From contig JBAVYM010000037.1 in the NCBI GenBank assembly GCA_049698775.1, forward strand, positions 1 through 27,840: 27,840 nt of DNA, in the 5' to 3' direction. The stretch is from REEB76 sp049698775. Lineage in GTDB: Bacteria; Pseudomonadota; Gammaproteobacteria; Natronospirales; REEB76. Positions 13,946 to 22,030 of this stretch are shown here, piece after piece. A program made the position numbers and the translations under genes. Position 1 is the stretch's first letter. The number at the start of each line of letters is the position of its first letter. Below the pieces are notes generated by a model. The model did no database searches, was not told where the DNA came from, and was given only the letters and a program-made list of their open reading frames with translations.

Positions 13946-15034
13946 ATGAGCGAAATTTCCCGCGAACAGATCGAAGCCGCCCTGCGCGGTTGGCACGAGC
14001 CTTACCTCGACACGGACTTGGTGTCCGTCAACGCCGTGCGCGACATCCACGTGCGGGACGGCAGTGTGACGGTAGAGGTGGAGTTGGGATTTCCTTGCGG
14101 CAGTTATCCAGCGGAACTCGCCGGCACGCTGCGCGAACTCGTGAAAAAACTGCCGGGTGCGTGCGCGGTGGAAGTGCGGGTGGATACGCGGATTCTGTCC
14201 CATGCGGTGCAGCGCAACCTGAAACCACTCGCCGGCGTGAAGAACATCATCGCCGTGGCCTCAGGCAAAGGCGGCGTCGGCAAGTCCACCGTGGCGGTGA
14301 ATCTGGCGCTCGCGCTCGCTGCCGATGGTGCGCGCGTCGGCATCCTGGATGCGGACATCTACGGTCCCAGCCAGCCGCGCATGCTCGGCCTGAAGGGACG
14401 GCCGTCCACCAAAGACGGCAAGCGCATCGTGCCGATGATCGGGCACGGCATCCAGTGCATGTCCGTGGGGTTCCTGGTGGATGAGGAAACCCCCATGGTG
14501 TGGCGCGGGCCGATGGTGACCCAGGCGCTGATGCAGCTGATCGGCGACACCGATTGGCAGGATGTGGATTACATGATTGTGGACATGCCTCCGGGCACCG
14601 GCGACATTCAATTAACGCTTTCCCAACGCGTGCCGGTTTCGGGCGCGGTCATCGTCACTACGCCGCAGGAGATTGCGCTCTTGGATGCGCGCAAAGGACT
14701 CAAGATGTTCCAGAAGGTCGAAGTGGGCATCCTCGGCATCGTCGAGAACATGAGCACGCACGTGTGCTCGAACTGCGGCCACGAGGAGCACATTTTCGGT
14801 GCGGGTGGCGGCGAGCGCTTGGCCGCGCAATATGGCGTGCCCTTCCTCGGCAGCCTGCCTCTGGATATCTCCATCCGCGAGCATGCGGACGGCGGCAACC
14901 CAAGCGTCGTCGCCGATCCGAAAGGCGCCATCGCGCAGCGCTACCGTGACATCGCGCGCCGCGCCGCGGCGCAACTCGCGCTCGCGGGCAAAGATTACTC
15001 CGGTGCATTTCCGAAAATCATCGTGGAAGAATAG
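13946..15034 (+). CDS. apbC: Fe-S cluster carrier ATPase ApbC/Mrp
   Basis: A 362-residue P-loop protein that carries and delivers [4Fe-4S] clusters. The N-terminal MIP18/DUF59 domain is residues 1-90. The deviant Walker A GKGGVGKST is at 107-115, DADIYGPSQP follows, and IVDMPPGTGD is the Walker B region. The cluster-binding CSNC is at 274-277, with GHEEHIFG after it. The start MSEISREQ at 13946 is preferred to the in-frame ATG at 13934, which would add MRQT. No strong ribosome site is visible for either. It is divergent from metG with a 146-bp shared upstream region, the same arrangement as mrp/metG in E. coli. Confidence 0.95.
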   Translation: MSEISREQIEAALRGWHEPYLDTDLVSVNAVRDIHVRDGSVTVEVELGFPCGSYPAELAGTLRELVKKLPGACAVEVRVDTRILSHAVQRNLKPLAGVKNIIAVASGKGGVGKSTVAVNLALALAADGARVGILDADIYGPSQPRMLGLKGRPSTKDGKRIVPMIGHGIQCMSVGFLVDEETPMVWRGPMVTQALMQLIGDTDWQDVDYMIVDMPPGTGDIQLTLSQRVPVSGAVIVTTPQEIALLDARKGLKMFQKVEVGILGIVENMSTHVCSNCGHEEHIFGAGGGERLAAQYGVPFLGSLPLDISIREHADGGNPSVVADPKGAIAQRYRDIARRAAAQLALAGKDYSGAFPKIIVEE

Positions 15035-15108
15035 GTGCTGAGTGCTACGTACTGCGTGCCGCGTAAAATAACGTAATTATTCCAGACGCAGCACCCAGCA
15101 CGGAGCAC
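15035..15108. repeat. Imperfect inverted repeat built of GTGCT-type words
   Basis: The left arm 15035-15058 (GTGCTGAGTGCT...CTGCGTG) and the reverse complement of 15085-15108 (GTGCTCCGTGCTGGGTGCTG then CGTC) agree at about 18 of 24 positions. The loop of about 26 bases is AT-rich. Each arm itself contains repeated GTGCT words. It lies between the apbC stop and dcd and could act as a terminator for apbC or be a mobile-repeat remnant. Confidence 0.6.
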
Positions 15109-15149
15109 GCAGAGCCATCAGACGACATGACATATAGAGGCTATTTATA

Positions 15150-15716
15150 GTGAGTATCAAATCCGACAAGTGGATTCGCCGCATGGCGGAACAGCACAAA
15201 ATGATCGAGCCGTTCGAGCCAGGGCAGGTGCGCCAGAACGGCGGTGGCAAGATTGTGTCCTACGGCACCTCCAGCTACGGCTACGATGTGCGCTGCGCTG
15301 ACGAGTTCAAGATTTTCACCAACATCAACAGCACCATCGTAGATCCGAAGCAATTCGATTCACGCAGCTTTGTGGACTTCAAGGGTGAGTGCTGCGTGAT
15401 CCCGCCCAATTCCTTCGCGCTAGCACGCACCGTGGAATACTTTCGCATCCCACGTGACGTGTTGGTAGTGTGCCTGGGGAAATCCACTTACGCGCGTTGC
15501 GGCATCATCGTCAACGTCACGCCGCTGGAACCGGAATGGGAAGGCCACGTGACGCTGGAGTTTTCCAACACCACGCCGCTGCCCGCAAAGATTTACGCCA
15601 ACGAAGGCATCGCACAGATGCTGTTCTTCGAGTCCGATGAGGTGTGTGAAACGAGTTACAAGGATCGTGGCGGGAAATACCAGGGACAGAAAGATGTGAC
15701 GTTGCCGAAAACTTAA
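15150..15716 (+). CDS. dcd: dCTP deaminase
   Basis: A 188-residue trimeric enzyme that converts dCTP to dUTP for thymidylate synthesis. Visible motifs are SYGTSSYGYDVRCA (37-50), the IPPNSFALARTVEYF region, CLGKSTYARCGIIVNVTPLE (108-127) and GHVTLEFSNTTPLPAKIYA (about 132-150), which contains the catalytic Glu. GIAQMLFFE follows. The start is GTG at 15150 with AGAGG about 11 bp upstream. It reads in the same direction as apbC after 115 bp that hold a hairpin repeat. Confidence 0.96.
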   Translation: MSIKSDKWIRRMAEQHKMIEPFEPGQVRQNGGGKIVSYGTSSYGYDVRCADEFKIFTNINSTIVDPKQFDSRSFVDFKGECCVIPPNSFALARTVEYFRIPRDVLVVCLGKSTYARCGIIVNVTPLEPEWEGHVTLEFSNTTPLPAKIYANEGIAQMLFFESDEVCETSYKDRGGKYQGQKDVTLPKT

Positions 15717-15746
15717 GGAAACCAACTTATTCGCTCATGCCGCGGT

Positions 15747-15780
15747 GTCGTCATTTCGCCGAAAGCCTGGAATCCAGGAC
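15747..15780 (+). repeat. Degenerate dispersed repeat of the GTCATTCCC...GGAATCCAG type
   Basis: GTCGTCATTTCGCCGAAAG followed by CCTGGAATCCAGGAC. It resembles the common proteobacterial dispersed hairpin repeat, but the CCC/GGG stem is damaged. It lies in the 214-bp gap between dcd and the HAD gene, where I see no other feature. Confidence 0.4.
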
Positions 15781-15930
15781 AATCAAACGCTTTTCATTCA
15801 GAATAACCTGCTTGAACGGCCGTACTTCACCCCCTTACGCAGACGTGCACGAGCAAGACGTGGCGAGCGTAATCACGTCCTAGCCGACGGGTACCGGCAG
15901 CAGTCCAATATGGAGCAGCGGCCCAACGCG

Positions 15931-16608
15931 TCATGTATAACGCGCGATCAGTCGACTCGCAACTTCGTCCAAGTCGTTCCCCACCATTTGCGGTTGGGGA
16001 CCAACTCCCAAAGTATCATTCCCAACCCGCTTGATGAGGGCTGCTTCCCAGCCCGCTGCGACAGCACCAAGCGTATCCCAGGTGTGGCATGCGATAAGGC
16101 ACAATTCCGATGGCTTAGCACCGAGTTCGCGCTCCACAAAAGCGTAAGCCTCTCGTGACGGCTTGTGGTGCTTGACTCCATCAGCGCTGAATCGCCTCTC
16201 GAAGAAATCCACGATCCCGCCATGTTGGAGCTGACGCGTCTGCACCTCGAGTAGGTTGTCCGTCAACGTGAACAGCCGGAACCCGGCGTCACGCAGCTTG
16301 GCCAAGGCAGTCGGAACTTCGGGATGCGGAGGCATCATCGAGAATTTCTCGGTCAATTCTGTTTTGTCCTTATCATCTATCTTGATGCCCCTCGTATCGG
16401 CGAGCATCTTCATGACGGCTGATCCGATATCAGTGAATGGGACATAGCAGCCGGCGACGGTCAGTGCTGCTGAATACATAATTAAGTTCGCGAACCAAAG
16501 ACGCATGGCACTCTTGTCGCTAAAAATGCGTTGGAACGTGGGCTCCATTGTTTCAAGGTCTAGCAACGTCTCGTTGACATCAAAAACGATGAGAGGAAAG
16601 TTATGCAT
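15931..16608 (-). CDS. HAD-superfamily hydrolase, annotated-type 'haloacid dehalogenase type II'
   Basis: A 225-residue cytoplasmic hydrolase. Motif I FDVNETLLDL has nucleophile Asp10 and Thr14. Motif II is TLTDN (114-118). Lys149 is in KHHKPSREAY. The acidic motif is IACHTWDTLGAVAAGW with Asp178. Compared with characterised L-2-haloacid dehalogenases, the substrate-binding Arg near 41 appears to be Asn, and the SxNxWD region reads CHTWD, so the substrate may not be a haloacid. GC content looks lower than in the neighbours (about 43-55% in the lines I counted), and the gene is isolated between dcd and the purine genes. This suggests later acquisition. ATG at 16608 has only a weak ribosome site. 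Confidence 0.82.
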   Translation of the reverse strand: MHNFPLIVFDVNETLLDLETMEPTFQRIFSDKSAMRLWFANLIMYSAALTVAGCYVPFTDIGSAVMKMLADTRGIKIDDKDKTELTEKFSMMPPHPEVPTALAKLRDAGFRLFTLTDNLLEVQTRQLQHGGIVDFFERRFSADGVKHHKPSREAYAFVERELGAKPSELCLIACHTWDTLGAVAAGWEAALIKRVGNDTLGVGPQPQMVGNDLDEVASRLIARYT

Positions 16609-16698
16609 GTGGAGACCCCGCTTCGTCTGTTACTCGTTGGAGAAACCGTTGAGTCCGTCGAATAAATTGTCGGGGTTCGGCAGGAATCTCACCCCAAC

Positions 16699-17457
16699 CT
16701 ACATGGAGTTTTTGTTGTCGAACTTGATTTCGGTTAGCACCATGGTGAAAGTCGGCTTGTCTGTCTGCGCTTGTTGTATCTGCACTGGCAGATAGTGCAG
16801 TTTGGGGGCCAGCCACAGGGTTAGCGTCAGGCCTTTCCCGGTATCGCGCAATTCCAATACCTCGGTATTGAACTGCCCAGCGTCTGTCTTGAGCGTAGTA
16901 TCGGACAGTTTCTTCAGGCTGTAACTGACTACCTCGCGGTGATCCAGCACGCTGTAGCCGGTGGCCAGCCTGTTCGCCGCGGCGTCCAGTGGTAGCACCA
17001 GCCTTATCAGGAACACGTCGTACATATTGGGACGGAGCTTGGTGTTCTGTTTGCGGCCGTCGTCATCGCTATGCGCTAAGCCCTTGGCCCAGTCGAACTG
17101 TATCACCTCCGAGTGGTCCGTCTTTCTCTTGTCGCCGCTGCCGCTGGTCTGCAGGTAGCTGTATTCCAGCGGCACGGCCTTGCCGTCCGTCATCTTGAAA
17201 CGGCTGGTCTCGGTGATGACCGTGTCGCCGGCAATAAGCTTGGCAAGGCCGGCTGGTAGGGTGACGGAGCGGTAGATGTAGCCACCGTCATGATCCTGCA
17301 TGAGCTCGAAGCGGGGCGTGCCGATGACGAAGTCGTTGCGCGTCAAGGAATAGTCAGCGTGATACAGCGGGATGACAGGTTCCACGGCCGAGGCGGTCGT
17401 GAGCGCACCACATAGCAGCGCACCCGACAGCAAACCCTGCACCCATTTGGCTTTCAC
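16699..17457 (-). CDS. DUF3108 exported protein
   Basis: A 252-residue predicted periplasmic protein. The signal peptide (1-24) ends in TTASA. The mature part shows the DUF3108 pattern: YHADYSLTRNDFVIGTPRFE (32-51), YIYRSVTLPAGLAKLIAG, ETSRFKMTDGKAVPLEYSY, then VFLIRLVLPLDA and LELRDTGKGLTLTLWLAPKL near the C terminus. The function is not known; a beta-sheet envelope protein is likely. The start is GTG at 17457, overlapping the purN stop as GTGA. No alternative ATG lies near. The purM-purN-DUF3108 order recurs in Gammaproteobacteria. Confidence 0.87.
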   Translation of the reverse strand: MKAKWVQGLLSGALLCGALTTASAVEPVIPLYHADYSLTRNDFVIGTPRFELMQDHDGGYIYRSVTLPAGLAKLIAGDTVITETSRFKMTDGKAVPLEYSYLQTSGSGDKRKTDHSEVIQFDWAKGLAHSDDDGRKQNTKLRPNMYDVFLIRLVLPLDAAANRLATGYSVLDHREVVSYSLKKLSDTTLKTDAGQFNTEVLELRDTGKGLTLTLWLAPKLHYLPVQIQQAQTDKPTFTMVLTEIKFDNKNSM

Positions 17458-18131
17458 TTCAAAACCTCGTTGCTTGCGAACACTTTTGGCCCAGTTAAGG
17501 GTTTGCCATCAAATACTACCTGATTTGCCGCAAGTTTTACCCGGTCTTTGGCGAACCAACGGATTATCAGCGGATAGAGAGCGTGTTCACGTTGCAGGAC
17601 GCGTGCAGCCAGAGCTTTTTCCGTATCATCTGGCCGTACCGATACTTTGGCCTGGGCGATGACCGGGCCGCCGTCCAGTTCTTCAGTAACAAAGTGCACA
17701 CTGCAACCGTGTTCCCGCTCGCCCGCCGCCAATACCTGCCGATGGGTGTACAGGCCGCGATATTTGGGCAGCAGGGACGGGTGGATGTTCAGCAGGCGAC
17801 CGCGATAGCGGCGCACGAAATCATCGCTCAGGATGCGCATGAATCCCGCCAGCAGCACCAGTTTCGGTTCGTAGCGTTCCAAGATAATGTTCAATGCCGA
17901 ATCATAATCCTCACGGGAAGTGTTTTCCGCCGCTAGAATGACATGCATGGGAATGCTCGCCGCCGCGGCACGGCGCAAACCGGGGGCTTCCGCGCGGCTG
18001 CTGATTACCGCTTTTACGCTGGCCGGCACTGCGCCATTCGCACACGCATCGAGAATCGCCTGGAGATTGGTGCCTTCGCCGGAGATCAGCACCACGATGG
18101 GTAATTTTTCTGACGTGGTCCGGACAGTCAT
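17454..18131 (-). CDS. purN: Phosphoribosylglycinamide formyltransferase
   Basis: A 225-residue enzyme using 10-formyltetrahydrofolate to formylate GAR in purine synthesis. The phosphate site is GEGTNLQAI (18-26). The catalytic set is Asn115 and His117 in NIHPSLLPKYRG and Asp153 in EELDGGPV. The first ATG (18131) shares its base with the purM stop (TGATG), so the genes are translationally coupled. Length is slightly more than the E. coli enzyme. Confidence 0.96.
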   Translation of the reverse strand: MTVRTTSEKLPIVVLISGEGTNLQAILDACANGAVPASVKAVISSRAEAPGLRRAAAASIPMHVILAAENTSREDYDSALNIILERYEPKLVLLAGFMRILSDDFVRRYRGRLLNIHPSLLPKYRGLYTHRQVLAAGEREHGCSVHFVTEELDGGPVIAQAKVSVRPDDTEKALAARVLQREHALYPLIIRWFAKDRVKLAANQVVFDGKPLTGPKVFASNEVLK

Positions 18132-19156
18132 CAGCGGATCATGACGCCTTCGCCGCCAGTGTGCACTTCGCCGATGCGCCAGGCCTGTTCGCCGTGTTCA
18201 TTGAGGAAAGCAAGTGCGCGTTCCGCGTCCGCTTGGTTCGTGCACACGATCATGCCGATACCCATGTTGAAGGTGCGATACATTTCCTGCTCGGCAATGT
18301 TGCCCTGTCGTTGCAGCCAGTCAAATATCGCCGGACGCGGCCAGGCTTTGGCATTCAGCACAACGCTCAGTCCATCCGGAATCACCCGCGGTATATTTTC
18401 CAGCAGGCCGCCGCCGGTAATGTGCGCCAGTGCATGCGGTGGCATGAGCTTCATCAAGGCCAAGAGTGGTTTGACGTAGATGCGCGTGGGCGTCAGCAAC
18501 ACATCAACAAGCGTGCGACCATCGAGCGGTTGTTCAAATTTCGCACCGCTAATCGCCAGCACCTTGCGAATCAGCGAGTAGCCGTTGGAATGCGGTCCGG
18601 AGGAGGCCAAGCCGATGAGCACATCGCCCGTGGTGACCTGGCTGCCATCTATGATTTCATGTTTTTCGACCACGCCTACCGCGAAACCGGCGAGATCGTA
18701 ATCCCCACCTTGGTACATTCCTGGAAGCTCCGCAGTTTCGCCGCCTACCAGCGCGCAGCCGGCGAGTTCGCAGCCGCGGGCGATGCCGTTGATTACAGAT
18801 GCCGCCGTGTCCACGTCCAATTTGCCGCTGGCGTAGTAATCGAGAAAAAACAGCGGTTCGGCGCCTGACACCACGATGTCGTTGACGCACATGGCGACGA
18901 GATCAATGCCGATGCCGTCGTGGCGCTGCGCCTCGACGGCGAGTTTGAGTTTGGTGCCTACGCCATCGGTGCCGGACACCAGCACCGGTTGTTTGTAGCC
19001 GGCGGGGATTTCCACCAGCGCGCCGAAGCCGCCGATGCCGCCCAGGACCTCGGGCCGGCGGGTGCGTTGGGCAGCCGGTTTGATGCGCTCCACCAGGGCA
19101 TCGCTGGCGTCAATATCCACACCTGAGTCGCGATAAGTGAGGGCTTTTCTGGACAT
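18131..19156 (-). CDS. purM: Phosphoribosylformylglycinamidine cyclo-ligase (AIR synthetase)
   Basis: A 341-residue ATP-dependent enzyme of purine synthesis. Motifs are SGTDGVGTKLKLA (about 61-73), MCVNDIVVSGAEPLFFLDYY (about 89-108), VGGETAELPGMY and the late FNMGIGMIVCT. The start is the ATG at 19156, giving MSRKALTYRDSGVDID as in the family; the longer in-frame reading from 19324 is non-coding leader. GGGAA is upstream. It forms an operon with purN and DUF3108 and diverges from the DUF2066 gene. Confidence 0.97.
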   Translation of the reverse strand: MSRKALTYRDSGVDIDASDALVERIKPAAQRTRRPEVLGGIGGFGALVEIPAGYKQPVLVSGTDGVGTKLKLAVEAQRHDGIGIDLVAMCVNDIVVSGAEPLFFLDYYASGKLDVDTAASVINGIARGCELAGCALVGGETAELPGMYQGGDYDLAGFAVGVVEKHEIIDGSQVTTGDVLIGLASSGPHSNGYSLIRKVLAISGAKFEQPLDGRTLVDVLLTPTRIYVKPLLALMKLMPPHALAHITGGGLLENIPRVIPDGLSVVLNAKAWPRPAIFDWLQRQGNIAEQEMYRTFNMGIGMIVCTNQADAERALAFLNEHGEQAWRIGEVHTGGEGVMIR

Positions 19157-19217
19157 GCTGGGTATTCCCGGATGATGGAATAGCAAGAAGCACTCGCCGG
19201 ACAGTGGCTTGAGCCTG

Positions 19218-19226
19218 TATATTCTA
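19218..19226. promoter_or_regulatory. Back-to-back -10-like elements between purM and the DUF2066 gene
   Basis: TATATT on the plus strand (19218-19223) overlaps TAGAAT on the minus strand (19221-19226) in the 122-bp divergent gap. The -35 elements are unclear on both sides. Confidence 0.35.
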
Positions 19227-19230
19227 CACG

Positions 19231-19256
19231 CCGGAACCGTGAACCACGGAAGCCGG
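19231..19256. promoter_or_regulatory. Operator-like dyad in the purM/DUF2066 divergent gap
   Basis: CCGG-aa-CCGTG-aac-CACGG-aag-CCGG forms a 5-bp inner palindrome with outer CCGG pairs. It lies beside the -10-like elements. It does not look like the E. coli PurR box. It could be an operator or chance symmetry. Confidence 0.3.
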
Positions 19257-19267
19257 TGCTTGCGGAC

Positions 19268-19276
19268 AGGAGGGAG
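19268..19276 (+). promoter_or_regulatory. Strong ribosome binding site for a TTG start
   Basis: AGGAGGGAG just before the TTG at 19279. It supports this rare start for the DUF2066 gene, since the codons that follow encode a good signal peptide. Confidence 0.75.
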
Positions 19277-19278
19277 TC

Positions 19279-20412
19279 TTGAAAACAGCACGCGTTTGGT
19301 GCAGCGGTTTGCTGACCGTCGCATTGCTGTTCAGCAGTGCGGGAAATCACGCCGCGGTGGTCACTGGTCTGTATGAAGCCAGTGTGCCGGTGCCCAATCA
19401 ATCTACTGCCGCCCGCAGCGTTGCGCTGCAAGAAGCACTCGCCGCGGTGCTGGTGAAAATCACCGGTGAACGTACCGCGGGCGGCGTGCCGGCATTGGCG
19501 AACCTGATACAGAACCCCAGCCAGTTTTTGCAGCAATACCGTTATGAGCAGGCGCCCGCGAACGGTGGCACGGCGCCGGTAACCTATTACGATTTGACGC
19601 GCACCGGTGCCGCCGCCATTGCGCCCACCGGATTGCTGCTGTCGGCCAAGTTCGATCCGGAGGTAGTGAACCACGCCGTGCGTGCTGCGCATGAACCATT
19701 GTGGGGACAGGAACGCCCGGCGACCTTGATATGGCTCGCCTTGGAAGATGGCTCCAGCAAGAGCATCGTGTCTGCGGGCAATAACTCTGTCATCGTGCAG
19801 GCCATGAACAGCGCCGCCAGCCAGCGCGGCGTACCGCTGATTTTTCCCAGCATGGATGCACAGGATCAACAGGCCGTCGGTTTTCCCGATATTGCGGCCG
19901 ATAACAGCAGCCGTATCCAGCCGGCGTCACAACGCTATAAACCGGATGCCACGTTGGTGGGCAGTATCTACATGACTACGCCGGGCCAGTACGCGGCCCG
20001 CTGGCAACTCGCGGTTGGACCTCAAGCGCAATCCTGGACGACTTCGCCCGGTGACTTGGCGAGCGTGGCTGCCGACGGTATCCAGATAGCCGCAGATAAT
20101 TACGCCAAATGGTTCGCGTTGGCGGCGAATGCCACCGGCATGAATGACGTGACCGTGAGCGTGAGCGGCATCGCCAGCGTGGATGCCTACGCGAAAGTTC
20201 TGGATTATCTGAGCGAGCTCACACCGGTAAAATCCGTGCAAGTGACGCGGGTGGAAAACCAGATCGTGTTTTTCAGCCTGGATACGCGCGGTGATGCCGG
20301 CAATCTTCAACAAGCCGCGTTATTGGGCGGGCTGCTGAAATCGGTGGCACCCAGCGCCGGTAGCGGAATCTCTGCGCCGGTCGCAAACCTGCAATTTCAA
20401 TATGTGCCGTGA
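19279..20412 (+). CDS. DUF2066 exported protein
   Basis: A 377-residue predicted periplasmic protein with a signal peptide (1-25, LLTVALLFSSAGNHA). The conserved DUF2066 N terminus is YEASVPVPNQSTAARSVALQ, then EALAAVLVKITGER, and YRYEQ at about 92. The C-terminal part (VSVSGIASVDAYAKVLDYLS, then ELTPVKSVQV) looks like a small alpha/beta domain. Function is unknown. Start is TTG with a strong Shine-Dalgarno. Its stop overlaps the next gene as GTGA. In Gammaproteobacteria this family is regularly found between purM and hda. Confidence 0.88.
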   Translation: MKTARVWCSGLLTVALLFSSAGNHAAVVTGLYEASVPVPNQSTAARSVALQEALAAVLVKITGERTAGGVPALANLIQNPSQFLQQYRYEQAPANGGTAPVTYYDLTRTGAAAIAPTGLLLSAKFDPEVVNHAVRAAHEPLWGQERPATLIWLALEDGSSKSIVSAGNNSVIVQAMNSAASQRGVPLIFPSMDAQDQQAVGFPDIAADNSSRIQPASQRYKPDATLVGSIYMTTPGQYAARWQLAVGPQAQSWTTSPGDLASVAADGIQIAADNYAKWFALAANATGMNDVTVSVSGIASVDAYAKVLDYLSELTPVKSVQVTRVENQIVFFSLDTRGDAGNLQQAALLGGLLKSVAPSAGSGISAPVANLQFQYVP

Positions 20413-20969
20413 ACGCGCGCTGGTTACCGAATGCCATCAGTATCACGCGCATGGCGCTGGTGGTGCCGGTTGCCTGGAGTATTGTGCGGCGCAAAGATGA
20501 GGCAGCGTTTACCCTGATTATCATCGCCGGCTTGAGTGATGCGCTGGACGGTTTGCTGGCCAAGCGTTTCGGCTGGGTGAGCCGCTTGGGGACGATACTG
20601 GACCCGTTGGCCGACAAGGTGTTCATGGCGGGAAGTTTCGCGGCTGCGGTATGGGCGGGGTTGATACCGTTATGGATTGCTGTGATCGTGATTGCGCGTG
20701 ACGCCATCATCGTGACGGGAGCGCTGATATATCATTGGCGTGTGGGTGACTTCAAACCGCAGCCGAGCGTGCTCAGCAAAGTCAATACTTTTCTGCAAAT
20801 GTTACTGGTGCTCGCCGTGGTCGCGGACTATTACGCGCATGATGTGCCCAAGGGCGCGGTGTTGGCGCTGGTGGTGGCGGTGGCCATCACCACGCTGGGC
20901 AGCGGTGTGGATTACTTAATTCGTTGGGGGCGGCGCCTCGCGCGTGTACCCGCGAGGAAAACAGCATGA
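20409..20969 (+). CDS. CDP-alcohol phosphatidyltransferase
   Basis: A 186-residue multi-pass membrane enzyme of phospholipid head-group transfer. The family motif D-x2-DG-x2-AR-x8-G-x3-D-x3-D appears as DALDGLLAKRFGWVSRLG followed by TILDPLADK (about 44-70). The four Asp are kept, but the Arg of AR is Lys. The N terminus NARWLPNAISITRMALVVPV is typical of PgsA-like members. It may be a second phosphatidylglycerol-phosphate or cardiolipin-type synthase; the exact product cannot be told. GTG start overlaps the DUF2066 stop (GTGA), and the stop overlaps the next gene (ATGA). Confidence 0.88.
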   Translation: MNARWLPNAISITRMALVVPVAWSIVRRKDEAAFTLIIIAGLSDALDGLLAKRFGWVSRLGTILDPLADKVFMAGSFAAAVWAGLIPLWIAVIVIARDAIIVTGALIYHWRVGDFKPQPSVLSKVNTFLQMLLVLAVVADYYAHDVPKGAVLALVVAVAITTLGSGVDYLIRWGRRLARVPARKTA

Positions 20970-22030
20970 GCGCGGCGCAAAAAATCTGGATTGTCATTGT
21001 GGCGGTGGCCGTGGCCGTGCTGATTCATTATCTGCGGCCAATTCTCACGCCGTTTCTGGCGAGTTTCATCCTGGCGTACCTGGGTAATCCGCTTGTCGGC
21101 CGTCTGGAGCGTTGGAAGCTGCCGCGCAGTCTGGCGGTGCTCGCGGTATTCGTGCTGACCCTGGTTGTACTGGCGCTGATTCTGATTCTTGTCATCCCCA
21201 TGGGCATCCGCGAGATTGCAGCGCTGTTCGCACATGCACCCGAAGTCCTGGCTTGGTTCCAGGCGCATTTGTTGCCGTGGCTGACTTCGCATCTCGGCCT
21301 GCAACCGGGAGACTTGGCGCCCGCCAAGCTCATGCAGTTGGTCAGTACGAATTTTGTCTCGGCCGGCAAACTCGCCGGTCAGACGTTGCTTACCGTGTCG
21401 AGTTCCGGCGCAGCCGTATTCGCGTTCTTCATGAACCTGGTCCTGATTCCGGTGGTGACCTTCTATCTATTGCGCGACTGGAACCGGCTGATGGACCGCA
21501 TCGAGGCGCTGGTGCCGCGCGCCGCGGCGCCCACCGTGGCGCGGCTGGCGCGGGAGTGCGATGGCGTATTGGGCGCCTTCCTGCGTGGCCAGTTGCTGGT
21601 GATGGTGTGTCTGGCGGTTTTCTACAGCATTGCACTATCCATCATCGGCCTGGATAACGCGATTGCTATCGGTGTAGTGGCTGGGGTGCTGTGTTTCGTG
21701 CCGTATCTCGGCATCATCACCGGCCTCGTGTTGGCCTTGCTCACCGCCTTGCTGCAGGGTGGCGATTGGCTGCTGCTGGCGGTGATCATCGTATTCGTCA
21801 TCGGTCAGTTGCTGTCAGATCTGGTGCTGACGCCGCGGTTGGTGGGCGAGCGCATTGGCCTGCACCCGGCGCTGGTGATTTTCGCGATTCTGGTGGGCGG
21901 GGCATTGTTCGGCTTCGCCGGCATTCTGCTGGCGCTGCCGGTGGCCGCCGCCTGCACGGTGCTGGCGCGCTATGCCCGCGAACGCTATGTGGAAAGCCGG
22001 CTTTATCAGGGACAAGACGATAAGTCATGA
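20966..22030 (+). CDS. AI-2E family transporter (PerM/YdiK-like)
   Basis: A 354-residue polytopic membrane protein. N-terminal helices hold LIHYLRPILTPFLASFILAY (24-43). A central extracytoplasmic part (MGIREIAALFAHAPEVLAWF...) follows, and then the family C-terminal block: FVPYLGIITGLVLALLTALL, and PRLVGERIGLHPALVIFAIL with GGALFGFAGILLALPVAA after it. The family includes autoinducer-2 exporters and Na+/H+ antiporters, so the substrate is not assigned. ATG at 20966 overlaps the previous stop (ATGA) and has GAGG upstream. Its own stop overlaps hda (ATGA). Confidence 0.9.
   Translation: MSAAQKIWIVIVAVAVAVLIHYLRPILTPFLASFILAYLGNPLVGRLERWKLPRSLAVLAVFVLTLVVLALILILVIPMGIREIAALFAHAPEVLAWFQAHLLPWLTSHLGLQPGDLAPAKLMQLVSTNFVSAGKLAGQTLLTVSSSGAAVFAFFMNLVLIPVVTFYLLRDWNRLMDRIEALVPRAAAPTVARLARECDGVLGAFLRGQLLVMVCLAVFYSIALSIIGLDNAIAIGVVAGVLCFVPYLGIITGLVLALLTALLQGGDWLLLAVIIVFVIGQLLSDLVLTPRLVGERIGLHPALVIFAILVGGALFGFAGILLALPVAAACTVLARYARERYVESRLYQGQDDKS

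Noticed and set aside
18161..18868. 235-residue open reading frame on the plus strand
   Set aside because: Antisense to purM; an artefact of GC-rich codon bias.
20540..20623. Lys in place of Arg in the CDP-alcohol phosphatidyltransferase motif as evidence of a dead enzyme
   Set aside because: The change is conservative, all Asp residues are kept, and I recall AK variants in related gammaproteobacterial proteins, so it is noted only in the gene entry.
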